This document shows, in pieces, positions 8,853-18,875 of a DNA stretch of 64,000 nucleotides. The number at the start of each line of letters is the position of its first letter. Position 1 is the first letter of the stretch. Location of the stretch: NCBI RefSeq assembly GCF_002795805.1, contig NZ_CP018799.1:2163001-2227000 (forward strand), given 5' to 3'. Under the pieces are notes generated by a model. It was not told where the DNA came from and did no database searches. It saw only the letters and a program-made list of their open reading frames with translations. The position numbers were made by a program, and so were the translations under genes. This stretch comes from Mariprofundus aestuarium. Lineage in GTDB: Bacteria > Pseudomonadota > Zetaproteobacteria > Mariprofundales > Mariprofundaceae.

Positions 8853-9668
8853 TCAATGCTGGCACCCGGGACAGTAAAAGGTACTTCGACCCGCCTGTAC
8901 CATACGTTTAATCTTTTTTGTGCAACGCGAGCAGGCGGCTCCTTCCCGCCCATAAACCTGAAATGCGTGAGAAAAGTATCCGGGTTTACCCTCTGTATTC
9001 ACAAAATCACTGATACTACTGCCGCCAGCCTCAATCGCCTCTTGCAACACCTGTTGGATCACATGAATGAGCAGCAGCAGCCTCTTTTTTGATATCTTTC
9101 CCGCCGCTCTGGCTGGGTGAATACCCGCTCTGAACAGCGATTCAGCGGCATAGATATTGCCCACACCAACCACATTGGTCGCATTCATGATAACTGTTTT
9201 AATGGGTGCCTTCCTGCCCTGACAGACAGCTATAAGGTGGTCACAGTTGAACAGCGGGCCCAGAGGCTCCGGCCCCAGCGTGGCAAACCATGGGTGTGAA
9301 AGCAGCTCTGCTGGACTCAGCAGCCCCGCATAGCCAAATCGTCGTGCATCGCGATAACGCAGGCTATGCCCGTCGGAGAGATCAATAGAAACATGTTCAT
9401 GGGCTCCCTTTTCACTCTGTTGTGACAGTAGATGAAACTGGCCGGTCATACCCAGATGCCAGACCAGTGTTTGCCCGCCACTTAGTTGAAACAGAAGATA
9501 TTTCGATCGTCTTGCGACCGCTTCAATGCGTTGCCCTACCAGCCCTGTCAGATCAGGAAGCGGATAACGAAGCTGCTTACGAAAACAGGTTACACCACTG
9601 ATTTCACGCCCCACAAGCAACGGCTCCAGCCCGGTTCGAACGGTCTCGACCTCAGGCAATTCGGGCAT
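8853..9668 (-). CDS. mutM: Formamidopyrimidine-DNA glycosylase
   Basis: Removes oxidised purines such as 8-oxoguanine and nicks the abasic site. The 271-residue protein starts MPELPEVETVRTGLEP with the catalytic Pro2 and Glu3 (after Met removal Pro is N-terminal). It has the mid-protein NIYAAESLFRAGIHP and a C-terminal zinc finger (CSRCTKK...FYCPGC) with four Cys. The start codon overlaps the def stop as TAATG, so the two genes are translationally coupled. Confidence 0.96.
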   Translation of the reverse strand: MPELPEVETVRTGLEPLLVGREISGVTCFRKQLRYPLPDLTGLVGQRIEAVARRSKYLLFQLSGGQTLVWHLGMTGQFHLLSQQSEKGAHEHVSIDLSDGHSLRYRDARRFGYAGLLSPAELLSHPWFATLGPEPLGPLFNCDHLIAVCQGRKAPIKTVIMNATNVVGVGNIYAAESLFRAGIHPARAAGKISKKRLLLLIHVIQQVLQEAIEAGGSSISDFVNTEGKPGYFSHAFQVYGREGAACSRCTKKIKRMVQAGRSTFYCPGCQH

Positions 9669-10162
9669 TAACTGGCCATCCTTCTCACAAGCCCCTTGCT
9701 TGAAATAACGCGGTCAGTAAACAGAACCCCGTCGAGGTGGTCGATCTCATGCTGGATCACCCGCGCCTCAAAACCGATCGCTTCGATACTTTGCCGCCTG
9801 CCATGGATATCATCATAACTGACACGAATGGTTTTTGCCCTCGGAACCATGCCCACCCAGTCAGGCACCGAAAGGCAACCCTCCCTTCCCAGCGACTCCC
9901 CTTCTACAGATTCAATCTGCGGATTGGCCAGATAGAGCAGGCCATGATTTTTACACGGGCGTAAACTTTCGCTGCAATCAACCACCACAAGCCGGCGGTT
10001 TTCCCCCACCTGCGGCGCTGCAATACCGACGCCGCCAGGTCCTGCCCGCATCGTCACCTCCAGCCGCTTAAACAGATGGCCAAGATCATCATCAAAGGAC
10101 TCGACAACCAGCGCCTTGCGGCGCAGCCGCTCATCCGGGTGTTTCAGGATTTCGAACTGCAT
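9668..10162 (-). CDS. def: Peptide deformylase
   Basis: Removes the formyl group from new N-terminal Met. The 164-residue protein has all three motifs of the family: GVGIAAPQVG, REGCLSVPD (metal-ligand Cys) and QHEIDHLDG (two ligand His and catalytic Glu). Upstream lies the ACT-domain gene (18-base gap) and downstream mutM overlaps it by one base. In many bacteria def pairs with fmt; fmt is not next to it here. Confidence 0.96.
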   Translation of the reverse strand: MQFEILKHPDERLRRKALVVESFDDDLGHLFKRLEVTMRAGPGGVGIAAPQVGENRRLVVVDCSESLRPCKNHGLLYLANPQIESVEGESLGREGCLSVPDWVGMVPRAKTIRVSYDDIHGRRQSIEAIGFEARVIQHEIDHLDGVLFTDRVISSKGLVRRMAS

Positions 10163-10180
10163 GATTGTTACAGGTTATGA

Positions 10181-10714
10181 TCAGAGAACAGCGTCATCCA
10201 GTTGATGCACATCGATATCGATATCGAGGTCACCAGCAACATTCTTCAGGGCAGCCTGCATCGCCTCGCTTTGATCGGAAGCCGCCACTTCAAGCACCAT
10301 CAGGTAGACATCACCCTCATCAGATTCACGCGACTGGGTCGACACATCAACAATAGCGACATTCAATGATGCCAGCGCATTGGTCACCGCATGTACGATG
10401 CCTACTGTATCTGCGCCATGTACAGTAATGACATGATCCGGCTCCTGTGCCTGACAGGAGGCCTCCTCGTCACTGATCACCTGCGACTGCACGGTCAGGC
10501 GTGTGCGCTGCTCAAGCTCCGCCAGTGCCGCTTTAAGCTCACCGATACTTCTGTCTTCAGGTAGCTTCACAATCAACATCATCGTGAAACGGCCACGCAG
10601 GGCAGTCATCGATGAATCCTCGATGTTGGCCTTCAGATGCAGCATCGATTCGGCCACATCACGAACAATGCCCGGACGGTCGTGCCCGGAGATAGATAAA
10701 AGTACATTCGACAT
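10181..10714 (-). CDS. Tandem ACT-domain protein, GcvR-like
   Basis: The 177-residue protein begins MSNVLLSISGHDRPGIVRDV. It has two ACT repeats: residues 1 to about 80, and about 95-170 starting HVITVHGADTVGIVHAVTNAL. This layout is that of GcvR, the glycine-cleavage repressor partner of GcvA, and of related ACT proteins of unknown role. There is no DNA-binding domain. The ATG at 10714 has an AGGGGG site; a frame extending eight codons further has no such signal. It lies between iscA and def. An amino-acid sensing role is inferred from the domains only. Confidence 0.75.
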   Translation of the reverse strand: MSNVLLSISGHDRPGIVRDVAESMLHLKANIEDSSMTALRGRFTMMLIVKLPEDRSIGELKAALAELEQRTRLTVQSQVISDEEASCQAQEPDHVITVHGADTVGIVHAVTNALASLNVAIVDVSTQSRESDEGDVYLMVLEVAASDQSEAMQAALKNVAGDLDIDIDVHQLDDAVL

Positions 10715-10789
10715 AGATGCCCCCTGAATCTTTGGCACTCAGGCTATGAGGCCTATCAATTTATTTCAATTTGAATTGTTATGATGAAA

Positions 10790-11113
10790 TCAGACTGTGA
10801 ATGAAACACCGCAGCCGCAGCTGCCTTTCTTGTTCGGATTGAGATAAACGAATGCAGATGAAAGCACATCCTTCTGGAAATCAAGCTTAAGGCCGGCCAG
10901 AGCCCTAGTATAGGAGTCACCATCGACATAGAGAACAAAGCCATTAAAGGCCTGCTCAAGGTCACCGCTTTGCGGTCCGTCCACCGTATCCATGACATAT
11001 TCAAGGCCTGAACAACCAGCCTCCTTCACAGAAAGTCTTAGCCCTTTTTTTCCTGCAGCGGCGACAATCTCGCTGATACGTGTCACAGCCGATGTAGTCA
11101 GTTCAATATCCAT
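10790..11113 (-). CDS. iscA: A-type iron-sulfur cluster carrier IscA
   Basis: The 107-residue HesB/IscA protein has the three expected Cys: one in KEAGCSGLEY and two in GSCGCGVSF. The fold core LTTSAVTRISEIV and LDFQKDVLSSAFVYLNPN is also clear. It delivers Fe-S clusters to target proteins. The start follows AAGGTGG by five bases. It is 49 bases after iscS in the same direction and closes the short isc group. No iscU, hscA/B or fdx follows. Confidence 0.93.
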   Translation of the reverse strand: MDIELTTSAVTRISEIVAAAGKKGLRLSVKEAGCSGLEYVMDTVDGPQSGDLEQAFNGFVLYVDGDSYTRALAGLKLDFQKDVLSSAFVYLNPNKKGSCGCGVSFTV

Positions 11114-11162
11114 TGTTCCACCTTTTCATATGCTTAAAAGTTGTTGTGCAGAGCTTTCAGGT

Positions 11163-12299
11163 TTACGCGGTGATTCCGGCCATGCCTTTGAGTCGCTTAT
11201 CGGCACTCACCAGCGCCTCAACCAGTGCCAGTGCATCATCGCTGCTATTATCCGGGCCAAAGCTGACACGCAGTGAACTCCTCGCCTTAAGCTCGGAAAC
11301 CCCCATCGCCAGCAGCACATGCGATGGCTCGCGTTTCCCCGATGAGCAGGCTGAACCCGAAGCCACGGCAAACCCAGCCAGATCCAGTTGCATCAACAGT
11401 GTCTCACCATCGAGTCCCGGTAGAATAACCAGGCTGGTATTCGGTGTACGTGAGGCTTGCAGTGAAACCACTTCAGCACGAGGCAGGCGCTTGCCCAGCT
11501 CTGCCTCGAACAGGTTTCGCACCGCTTCGCAGGTTGAAAAGTCTACTTTGCCAAGTGCCGCAGAAAACCCTGCAATGCCCGGTACGTTCTCGGTTCCGGA
11601 ACGACGTCCGCGCTCCTGGCCACCGCCGGGTGCCAACTCTGTGAGCTTCACACCCCTGCGAACCAGCAGAGCACCGACACCTTTGGGGCCACCGATCTTG
11701 TGCGCGGAGAGACTCATGAAATCGATGCCCAGGTCATTAAATCGAACTGCTTTTTTGCCCAGCATCTGCACAGCATCAACCAGCATGGGAATAGAGGCTT
11801 TGCGGCAGAGCGCTGCCACCGCTTCAACAGGTTGCACCGCACCACTTTCGTTGTTGGCATACATCAGACAGACAAGCCGCGTCTCTTCATTGATAGCTGC
11901 CGCCATACTTTCGGCTGTAACGACACCGTCACCATTCGGACGAAGCTTTATCAGTTCCCACTCCGGGTTAGCAGATGCAAACGTCTCCAGAGGTTTCAGG
12001 ATAGCTGGGTGCTCAATAGCCGTTGTGACAATCCGGCCCGGCTTGCTTGTGGAAAGCACGCTGTGAATGGCAATGTTATTTGCCTCAGTTCCGCCCGATG
12101 TATAAACGATGCCGCCCGCCTCTGCGCCAATAAAGGCGGCAAGCTTGTCTCTTGCATCGTCAACGATCCGGCGTGCAGCCCTTCCGGCCCAGTGAAGACT
12201 GGAGGGATTGCCAGGCGCAGCATTTGCAGCTTCAACCATGGCCTCCAGACTTACCTTCAGCTGCGGATATGTGGCGTTACAGTCAAGATATCGATGCAA
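11163..12299 (-). CDS. iscS: Cysteine desulfurase (IscS/NifS family)
   Basis: The 378-residue PLP enzyme takes sulfur from cysteine for Fe-S cluster assembly. Motifs are TSGGTEANNIAI, the PLP lysine in SLSAHKIGGPKGVGAL, GGGQERGRRSGTENV, and the active-site Cys loop ASGSACSSGKREPSHVL. The start is a TTG with AAGGTG four bases before it; no better ATG lies in frame. The gene begins inside iscR, overlapping by 17 bases, so translation is coupled. It is somewhat shorter than E. coli IscS (404) and nearer NifS in the Cys loop. Confidence 0.92.
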   Translation of the reverse strand: MHRYLDCNATYPQLKVSLEAMVEAANAAPGNPSSLHWAGRAARRIVDDARDKLAAFIGAEAGGIVYTSGGTEANNIAIHSVLSTSKPGRIVTTAIEHPAILKPLETFASANPEWELIKLRPNGDGVVTAESMAAAINEETRLVCLMYANNESGAVQPVEAVAALCRKASIPMLVDAVQMLGKKAVRFNDLGIDFMSLSAHKIGGPKGVGALLVRRGVKLTELAPGGGQERGRRSGTENVPGIAGFSAALGKVDFSTCEAVRNLFEAELGKRLPRAEVVSLQASRTPNTSLVILPGLDGETLLMQLDLAGFAVASGSACSSGKREPSHVLLAMGVSELKARSSLRVSFGPDNSSDDALALVEALVSADKRLKGMAGITA

Positions 12300-12780
12300 T
12301 ATTCACCTTCGCTTCATGGGTTGCAGGCTTGAGGAGGTAGTTCTCAACATCGCCAAGCTCCACATTGTCAAGGGCTACCTCCTGGTTGCAGACCTGCTCG
12401 AGGCTTACCGCATCAAGAAAACGGTAGATATGCTGCCCCAGCGACTCCCACAACTCATGTGTATCGCAACGGTTGCCACGATGGCAGCCGCGCACTCCAT
12501 TTTCACACATGGTGGTTCGAACCGGTTCGTTCACTGCACGAATAATATCGGCAACAGAGATCTCGGTCGATTCCTTGGCAAGCAGATAACCGCCTCCGGG
12601 ACCGCGTACAGAGCGCACCAACCCTGACTCACGCAAGCGACGAAACAGCTGCTCAAGGTATGAGAGTGAAATAAACTGACGCTCGGAAATCGCAGCAAGT
12701 GTCACAGGACCCTCTGTCTGCTGTTTGTTAAGGTCGACCATTGCCGACACGGCATAACGCCCTTTACTTGTTAATCGCAT
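12283..12780 (-). CDS. iscR: Rrf2-family Fe-S regulator IscR
   Basis: The 165-residue protein begins MRLTSKGRYAVSAMVDL, and a winged helix places the recognition elements LSYLEQLFRRLR and VRGPGGGYLL. The cluster Cys are 92, 99 and 105, followed by His108 (E. coli 92, 98, 104 and 107), so there is one extra residue between the first two. IscR with its [2Fe-2S] cluster represses the isc operon. The start at 12780 is fixed by GGAGGT and by family alignment; the frame extends further upstream without meaning. An IscR type 1 operator lies over its own promoter at 12826-12850, as expected for autoregulation. Confidence 0.94.
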   Translation of the reverse strand: MRLTSKGRYAVSAMVDLNKQQTEGPVTLAAISERQFISLSYLEQLFRRLRESGLVRSVRGPGGGYLLAKESTEISVADIIRAVNEPVRTTMCENGVRGCHRGNRCDTHELWESLGQHIYRFLDAVSLEQVCNQEVALDNVELGDVENYLLKPATHEAKVNIASIS

Positions 12781-12818
12781 ATGAACCTCCAGATACAATA
12801 ACCGCGTAAAAAACTCGG

Positions 12819-12850
12819 ATATTATAAAGCAGACCATTTTAGTCAAGTAT
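12819..12850 (-). promoter_or_regulatory. isc promoter with IscR type 1 operator
   Basis: On the minus strand the 25 bases 12850-12826 fit the E. coli type 1 IscR consensus at all but three positions (left half ATACTTGACT, right half GGTCTGCTTT). The -35 box TTGACT (12846-12841) lies inside the left half-site. A -10 box TAATAT (12824-12819) follows with a 16-base spacer; an overlapping TATAAT is an alternative with tighter spacing. The iscR start is 38 bases further on. The same left half occurs at 57787-57811. Confidence 0.8.
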
Positions 12851-12924
12851 TATCCAACTACATGAGTCGAAGGATACAGCGGAATTCCCGTTGTGCTGAA
12901 GCTTAAAGGTCAGCCGGACAGGGT

Positions 12925-13665
12925 TTAAATGCCGCCACCGAGGAAGCGCTCCAGCTTCTCCTGCTCGCTCAAACGATCTTTATCAAGCTCATCTGAAGCT
13001 TTCGCCTTCGCACCTTTGGCATCGGGATGGAAGGTGTCAACGCGGGCATTCACATCATCGATCATCTTCAACACATGACCGAGCGCTTCAGCGACAGGGT
13101 TAGCCAGAAGATGGTGATCGAGATTGATTCTTCCATCCTCGATCAGCGACTCGGTTGTCGCCACCACTGTGCCGGGGATACCTACAACCGTAGAATGCTC
13201 AGGAACATCGCGAAACACCACGGAGTTGGCACCAATTCGTGACTGCTTACCAATTGTAATTGCCCCCAGCACCTTCGCACCCGCACCTACAATCACACCA
13301 TCATGAAGTGTGGGATGACGTTTAATCTTCTCCCATGTTGTGCCACCAAGGGTAACGCCATGATAGAGCGTGACATCGTCGCCAATTTCGGTTGTCTCAC
13401 CAATCACGATACCCATGCCGTGATCGATAAAAAAGCGTCGACCTATCGTGGCTCCAGGATGAATCTCAATGCCGGTAAGAAAGCGGGCCATATGCGAGAT
13501 AAAGCGGGCCAGCCAGAAAAAATGACGACGCCACAGGGCATTGCCCATACGATACATCCAGATGGCATGCAGCCCCGGATAGCAGGTCAAAACCTCCAGA
13601 GCCGAACGAACGGCTGGGTCACGGTCATATGCGGTGCGTATATCTTCTTTGATAGCGGTTAACAT
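12925..13665 (-). CDS. cysE: Serine O-acetyltransferase
   Basis: The 246-residue enzyme makes O-acetylserine for cysteine synthesis. An N-terminal helical part ([25 protein letters not shown]) leads to the left-handed beta-helix of hexapeptide repeats: [42 protein letters not shown] and RIGANSVV. The catalytic His-Asp region FIDHGMG is intact. The C-terminal tail is Lys/Asp-rich and unlike that of E. coli. The start overlaps the M16 protease stop by seven bases. It lies upstream of iscR, so cysteine supply and cysteine desulfuration are next to each other. Confidence 0.94.
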   Translation of the reverse strand: MLTAIKEDIRTAYDRDPAVRSALEVLTCYPGLHAIWMYRMGNALWRRHFFWLARFISHMARFLTGIEIHPGATIGRRFFIDHGMGIVIGETTEIGDDVTLYHGVTLGGTTWEKIKRHPTLHDGVIVGAGAKVLGAITIGKQSRIGANSVVFRDVPEHSTVVGIPGTVVATTESLIEDGRINLDHHLLANPVAEALGHVLKMIDDVNARVDTFHPDAKGAKAKASDELDKDRLSEQEKLERFLGGGI

Positions 13666-14918
13666 GTGCGAATTCTATCACAAATTTTATCAAGTGCCTG
13701 CTCAGGAGCAGCAACAGTCCAGAGTTTGCCGGCAGAAAGGTACTTCGCCGCCCAGCCGGAAACTTCAGAAACCTCAACCGCTCTGATTTGATCCAACCAC
13801 TGTAGTGGTGAAATCAACACAGGTTCATCAAGCCGACCACCAAGATAGAGCATCTGCCCCTCTACCGAATCAAGGCCCATACGCAGCTGCACCTCCAGCT
13901 GTTTACGTGCCCTCTCCACCTCATCCGGAGTGATGCTGTCGGAAAAATCGTTTAAAAGGGAGGAGAGCAACGAAACGCACTCCGCAGCCCGCTCTGGCTC
14001 TGAACCACAGGTGACGCTCCAGGTTCCGACATCACTGAGCGCATTCAGATGTGAACCGATACTGTAGGCAAGGCCGCGCTTCTCACGCACCTCGCGAAAC
14101 AGCCTTGAACTCAAACCGCCACCGAGCACCTGATTGGCCAGCCATGCCACCGGACGCTGTTCCGATGAAGCATTGATACCCGCAACTGAAACAACAAGCT
14201 GCGCCTGTCCCCCTTCCCGTTTCAATGGCTGCAAGCCTGTCGCCATAGCTGGAGGCTGCTTGCGCAAGAGAGGTTCGCCAGCCTTTCGCCAGTTGGCCTC
14301 TCCCACCGCATCAACCAGATCCTGATGTTTAATATTACCTGCCGCCGTAACCAGCATGCGCGGCGGCCGATACCAGTGCATCAGAAAACCGGAAAGGTCC
14401 TCAATCCCTATTGATGCCAGAGAGTCATGCGAGCCGAGTACCGGCTTACCGATGACATCACCCGGAAAAAGACCCTCCACATGCTGATCGGTGACCCACT
14501 CCTCCGGCGTATCTTCCACCATGGCCATCTCAGCAAAGATCACCTCACGCTCTCGCACCCACTCATCAGCCGGAAGGGCTGGCTCCTGCACCATCGCAAT
14601 CAGGATATCCAGCGCCTCACGCCAATGCTCATGCAGCACATGCAGATGGAAACAGGTACGCTCCCTTGAGGTATAGGCATTGGCATTACCACCCAGTTCA
14701 TCGAGTTTCTCAGCGAGTCTGTCGACATCCAAATCTTTGGTACCCTTAAACAGCATATGTTCAAGGGCATGGGTAATACCCGCCTCATTGGGAGACTCAT
14801 CACGACTGCCAACATCGATAAAGATGCCAAGTGCTACACTCTGGGATTCCGGCATCTCGTGACTCAGCACCAGCGGGCCATCCGCAAGATCCGTCTCCTG
14901 ATAATAATCTAAACTCAT
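13659..14918 (-). CDS. M16-family zinc metallopeptidase
   Basis: The 419-residue protein resembles the beta subunit of processing peptidase and the bacterial YmxG/PqqL-like proteases. The inverted zinc motif [11 protein letters not shown] (HxxEH) stands near residue 50, with the distal Glu in the stretch ending EVIFAEMAM. The C-terminal half has the substrate-binding [25 protein letters not shown] prefer the ATG at 14918, preceded by GAGG six bases upstream; an ATG one codon earlier and a longer frame to 14948 are alternatives. There is no signal peptide, so it appears to be cytoplasmic. A pnp - M16 gene order is common in other bacteria too. Confidence 0.88.
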   Translation of the reverse strand: MSLDYYQETDLADGPLVLSHEMPESQSVALGIFIDVGSRDESPNEAGITHALEHMLFKGTKDLDVDRLAEKLDELGGNANAYTSRERTCFHLHVLHEHWREALDILIAMVQEPALPADEWVREREVIFAEMAMVEDTPEEWVTDQHVEGLFPGDVIGKPVLGSHDSLASIGIEDLSGFLMHWYRPPRMLVTAAGNIKHQDLVDAVGEANWRKAGEPLLRKQPPAMATGLQPLKREGGQAQLVVSVAGINASSEQRPVAWLANQVLGGGLSSRLFREVREKRGLAYSIGSHLNALSDVGTWSVTCGSEPERAAECVSLLSSLLNDFSDSITPDEVERARKQLEVQLRMGLDSVEGQMLYLGGRLDEPVLISPLQWLDQIRAVEVSEVSGWAAKYLSAGKLWTVAAPEQALDKICDRIRTC

Positions 14919-14934
14919 CATTGGCCTCAAATAG

Positions 14935-14963
14935 AAAGAGGCAGGCACAAGGCCCGCCTCTTT
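14935..14963 (-). terminator. Hairpin between pnp and the M16 peptidase gene
   Basis: A 12-position stem (AAAGAGGCxGGC / GCCxGCCTCTTT, one mismatch, loop ACAAG) lies 19 bases past the pnp stop. On the minus strand it is followed by a broken T-run (TTTCTATTT), so it may be partial and let some transcripts into the protease gene. Confidence 0.6.
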
Positions 14964-14982
14964 GCAGCTTGCAAGTGGAGCA

Positions 14983-17088
14983 TTAGCTCTCGGATTTTTC
15001 GTCGAGAAGCTCTTTCATGGAGAGGCGGATACGACCATTACGATCTACGTCCAGCACTTTCACACGAACTTCCTGACCTTCTGAAAGCTCATCAGCCACT
15101 TTCTCAACACGATGGTTGGCAATCTGAGAGATGTGAACCAGACCATCAGTGCCACCAACAACACGAACAAAAGCACCGAAGTCCATCAGCTTCACAACCT
15201 TACCAGTGTAAATAGCGCCAACTTCAACCTCAGATACGATATCTTCGATCATCTTCTTGGCAGCTTCACCTGCTTCACCTGTTACAGCAAAGATCTTCAC
15301 TGTGCCGTCATCTTCGAGATCAACCTTGGCACCGGTTGCTTCAACGATGCCGCGAATCACCTTACCGCCAGCTCCGATCACTTCGCGAATCTTGTCCGCT
15401 TTGATCTTCATGGTGATCATACGAGGTGCATGGTCAGCAATAGAACCGCGTGGTGCCTCGATGCACTTGGCCATCTCATCAAGAATGTGGATACGACCAG
15501 CATGTGCCTGACCCAGCGCTTCCCTCATGATCTCACGGGTCAGGCCGCCGATCTTGATATCCAGCTGCAGCGTGGTCACACCATCACGGGTACCAGCCAC
15601 TTTAAAGTCCATATCGCCGAGATGATCTTCATCACCTAGGATATCAGTCAGTACGGCATAACCGTCAGACTCAAGGATCAGGCCCATGGCCACACCTGCA
15701 ACAGCTGCCTTGGTAGGTACGCCAGCGTCCATCAATGCCAGGGAGGTACCACAAACAGAAGCCATCGATGATGAACCGTTGGACTCAGTAATTTCAGATA
15801 CGGAGCGGATCGCATAACCGAAATCATCCATTGCAGGCAGAACAGCTTCAATACCACGACGGGCGAGACGGCCGTGGCCGATCTCACGACGTCCCGGAGG
15901 GCCGAAGCGACGTGCTTCACCTACAGAGTATGGCGGGAAGTTGTAATGCAGCATGAAACGCTGTTTGGCTACGCCTTCCAGAGATTCGGTCATCTGCATG
16001 TCAGATTCGGTACCGAGTGTAATGGTAACCAGCGCCTGTGTTTCACCACGGGTGAACAGCGCGGAACCATGGGTGCGAGGCAGAACGCCGATCTGGCAAT
16101 CAATGGCGCGAACCTGATCGGTCGAGCGACCGTCAATACGCGGGTTACCGGCAATGATAGAGCGACGAACAACGCTCTTCTCAAGGTTCTTCATTGCAGA
16201 GCTCACATCGTTAGATGAGAACTGGCCCGGATTCTCTTCAGTTCCAGCTAACTTCTCCTGTGCCGCAGCACGGAAGGCGTCGATCTTGGCTGCACGCGCA
16301 GACTTGTCGACAATGGCATAGGCCTCACGAACGTCAGCTTCGAATGCTGCATTCACAGCGTCCTTCACCGCATCGTTACCAGCCAGCTCTACAACAAGCT
16401 TCTCTTTACCGGCAATCTTCACCAGCTCTTCAATCGCATCCAGTACAGGCTGATAGCCTTCCTGACCAAAGATGATCGCATCGATCATCTGCTCTTCAGA
16501 GAGCTCTTTGGCTTCTGATTCAATCATCAGTACCGCATCGCGTGTGCCGGCAACAATCAGGTCGAGATCGGACTCTGCAATCTGTTCATAGGTCGGGTTG
16601 AGTACGAACTCACCATTGATCAGGCCAACGCGGGAAGCCGCAATCGGCTCAGCAAATGGTACGTCTGAAATCGAGAGTGCAGCAGACACACCGTTAATGG
16701 CGATGATATCAGGGTTAGTGCTTTCATCGGCAGAGATGACAGTCGCGATAACCTGAGTCTCGTGGAAATAACCTTTAGGGAACAGCGGGCGGATTGGACG
16801 GTCAATCAGACGGGAGGTCAGCGTCTCCTTCTCCGATGGTCGACCTTCACGCTTGAAGAAACCGCCAAGGAAACGGCCTGCTGCATATGTTTTTTCCTGA
16901 TAGTGAACAGTCAGCGGCATGAAATCCACGCCCTGCAGTGGCTGCTTGGCAGCGGTTGCAGCAACGTGAACAACCACGTCTCCAACCTGAGCCAGAACCG
17001 AACCACCGGCCTGTCGGGCTACACGCCCTGTTTCGAATGAGATTGTTTGGCCAGCTACTTCGGCCTTGCTAGTTTTTACATCAAACAT
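14983..17088 (-). CDS. pnp: Polyribonucleotide nucleotidyltransferase (PNPase)
   Basis: The 701-residue 3'-5' exoribonuclease has two RNase PH domains (about residues 5-235 and 305-550) with [20 protein letters not shown] and the second-core [26 protein letters not shown] domain follows ([19 protein letters not shown]), then an S1 domain ([34 protein letters not shown]). The length and order are standard. The start follows AAGGAAG. It lies downstream of rpsO across a terminator, the classic rpsO-pnp pair. Confidence 0.97.
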   Translation of the reverse strand: MFDVKTSKAEVAGQTISFETGRVARQAGGSVLAQVGDVVVHVAATAAKQPLQGVDFMPLTVHYQEKTYAAGRFLGGFFKREGRPSEKETLTSRLIDRPIRPLFPKGYFHETQVIATVISADESTNPDIIAINGVSAALSISDVPFAEPIAASRVGLINGEFVLNPTYEQIAESDLDLIVAGTRDAVLMIESEAKELSEEQMIDAIIFGQEGYQPVLDAIEELVKIAGKEKLVVELAGNDAVKDAVNAAFEADVREAYAIVDKSARAAKIDAFRAAAQEKLAGTEENPGQFSSNDVSSAMKNLEKSVVRRSIIAGNPRIDGRSTDQVRAIDCQIGVLPRTHGSALFTRGETQALVTITLGTESDMQMTESLEGVAKQRFMLHYNFPPYSVGEARRFGPPGRREIGHGRLARRGIEAVLPAMDDFGYAIRSVSEITESNGSSSMASVCGTSLALMDAGVPTKAAVAGVAMGLILESDGYAVLTDILGDEDHLGDMDFKVAGTRDGVTTLQLDIKIGGLTREIMREALGQAHAGRIHILDEMAKCIEAPRGSIADHAPRMITMKIKADKIREVIGAGGKVIRGIVEATGAKVDLEDDGTVKIFAVTGEAGEAAKKMIEDIVSEVEVGAIYTGKVVKLMDFGAFVRVVGGTDGLVHISQIANHRVEKVADELSEGQEVRVKVLDVDRNGRIRLSMKELLDEKSES

Positions 17089-17142
17089 GAATTACTTCCT
17101 TATTAACGCGCTGTCTTTGGCGTGGATAAAACCGGTATAAAG

Positions 17143-17169
17143 AAAAAAGGCGGCCCGAAGGGGCCGCCT
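17143..17169 (-). terminator. rpsO-pnp intergenic terminator
   Basis: A perfect 9-bp GC-rich stem (AGGCGGCCC / GGGCCGCCT, loop of four) lies nine bases past the rpsO stop on the minus strand, with a T-rich tail (TTTTTTCTTT). E. coli has an equivalent terminator between these two genes that is partly read through into pnp. Confidence 0.87.
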
Positions 17170-17177
17170 GAAACTGT

Positions 17178-17450
17178 TTACTTACGCAGACCCAAGGCTT
17201 CGATAAGGGTGCGATAGCGCCCGAAGTCTTTACCTTTGAGGTAACCGAGCAAGCTGCGACGCTGGCCGACCATCTTAAGCAGGCCGCGACGTGAATGGTG
17301 ATCTTTATGGTTCTCTTTAAAGTGGTTCTGAGAGAGCTGGTTAATACGCTCAGTTAGCAGAGCAACCTGTACTTCTGGTGAACCTGTGTCGCCTTCACTG
17401 CGACGAAATTTCTCAATAATTGTGTTTTTTTCTTCCAGCGCCAAAGACAT
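17178..17450 (-). CDS. rpsO: 30S ribosomal protein S15
   Basis: The 90-residue protein has the exact family length (89-90). It carries the typical [25 protein letters not shown], the [19 protein letters not shown] stretch that contacts 16S rRNA helix 22, and the ending [21 protein letters not shown]. It starts 11 bases after AGAGG, a longer spacing than usual, which may serve autoregulation of its own mRNA as in E. coli. Confidence 0.98.
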   Translation of the reverse strand: MSLALEEKNTIIEKFRRSEGDTGSPEVQVALLTERINQLSQNHFKENHKDHHSRRGLLKMVGQRRSLLGYLKGKDFGRYRTLIEALGLRK

Positions 17451-17663
17451 GAACGTTCTTACCTCTTATTTTCTTTCCTTTTCATTAGGGCGGCGAACCA
17501 TAGCGACAGGATTCAAGGCATGCAATTATTTATTACACCAAGTGTAAATCCGCCACATCCCTAATGAACCAACAGCAAATGGCCAAGCACTATATTATAT
17601 AGATGGGCAAACCTGTTCTTATCAAGACCCGCTGTTACAACAACGGCTGCGAAAGAGACCGCA

Positions 17664-18875
17664 TTACTCCTTTGGTGCAAGTCTTCCAACCACAGCCGCA
17701 CCGACGGAGTCGCCGAATACATTGACGGTTGTGCGGCAGCGATCAAGGAACCAGTCGATAGCGAGAATCAGGCCGATCCCCTCCAGTGGCAACCCAACCG
17801 CCTCCAGCACGATCACCATGGTCACCAGCCCCGCCTCAGGGATACCTGCAGCACCAATGGCTGCCATTGTTGCCGTTACCAGCACCAGCATCTGCTGGCC
17901 GAAACTCAGGTCCATACCATAAGCCTGCGCGATAAACAGTACGGCTACTGCCTCATACAGGGCTGTACCATCCATATTGATCGTAGCCCCCAGCGGCAAA
18001 ACGAAGCGGCGCGCCTTCTTATCCACGCCGGCCATTTTCACCCCCTCCATGGTCAGTGGCAGTGTGGCGCTTGATGAAGCGGTCGAAAATGCAGTCATCA
18101 GTGCTGTGCCCATATGCCTGAGGTATTCGCCTAGCGGGCGGCGCGCCAGTACTATTAATATAATCGATAACACCGCTGCATGTGTGAGCAGGCCGGATAT
18201 CACAGCCATGGCATATTTGGCCAGCCCTGCCAGCTGGGCAAAAAAGGCCTCGCCGCCTCCCGCTGAGCCCAGCTTGGAGGAGATCAATGCAAATACGCCA
18301 ATCGGTGCAAACACCATAAGCCACTCGACAATCTGCATCATCGCCTCATTCACCCCTTCAAAAAAGGCAACCACAGGCTTACCGCGTTTGCCCAGTGTGG
18401 AGAGGGCCGCCGCAAGTAAAATGCAGAATACGATGATGGGCAGCAGCTTCATGTTGGCTGCCGCATCTACAATGTTGGGATTCACCAGAGAAAGAATCAG
18501 ATCGGTAACGCCAACATCCCCAACTGCAGGTTTCGGAGCTTCACCCGCTCCAGCCAGATCGACTCCGACACCCGGCTGCCAGAGATTAGCCATCACCAGA
18601 CCGATGGATACTGCAATCAGCGTTGTTACAGCATAGTAAGCGATGGAGAGGCCGCCCATGCGCCCCAGCTTGCGCACATCACCAAGGCCGGCCACGCCGG
18701 TAATGATGCTTGCCGCCACCAGCGGAATGATCAGCATTTTCAGACTGGTTAGAAACAGCTCCCCCAGCCATGCCACCGAGACCATCGCCTCGCCCCAGAT
18801 GTAACCGGAAAAACCGCCGGCCACAATGGCAACCAGCATCGCAAGCAGAAGCCTGTTCTCAACGACACGTTTCAT
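17664..18875 (-). CDS. Dicarboxylate/amino acid:cation symporter (DAACS, GltP/DctA type)
   Basis: The 403-residue membrane protein has about eight helices plus the two re-entrant loops of the family. Signatures are the Ser-rich loop STASSSATLPLTMEG, the cation/substrate stretch ATINMDGTALYEAVAVLFIAQ and the late GIPEAGLVTMVIVLEAVGLP and DWFLDRCRTTVNVFGDS. It imports C4-dicarboxylates or glutamate/aspartate with Na+ or H+. Its start overlaps the nagZ stop by four bases (ATGA), so the two genes are co-translated. The exact substrate cannot be told from sequence. Confidence 0.93.
   Translation of the reverse strand: MKRVVENRLLLAMLVAIVAGGFSGYIWGEAMVSVAWLGELFLTSLKMLIIPLVAASIITGVAGLGDVRKLGRMGGLSIAYYAVTTLIAVSIGLVMANLWQPGVGVDLAGAGEAPKPAVGDVGVTDLILSLVNPNIVDAAANMKLLPIIVFCILLAAALSTLGKRGKPVVAFFEGVNEAMMQIVEWLMVFAPIGVFALISSKLGSAGGGEAFFAQLAGLAKYAMAVISGLLTHAAVLSIILIVLARRPLGEYLRHMGTALMTAFSTASSSATLPLTMEGVKMAGVDKKARRFVLPLGATINMDGTALYEAVAVLFIAQAYGMDLSFGQQMLVLVTATMAAIGAAGIPEAGLVTMVIVLEAVGLPLEGIGLILAIDWFLDRCRTTVNVFGDSVGAAVVGRLAPKE

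Noticed and set aside
11113-12066. A 317-codon plus-strand reading frame opposite iscS
   Set aside because: Ser/Pro/Arg-rich shadow of a well-conserved gene with no recognisable motif.
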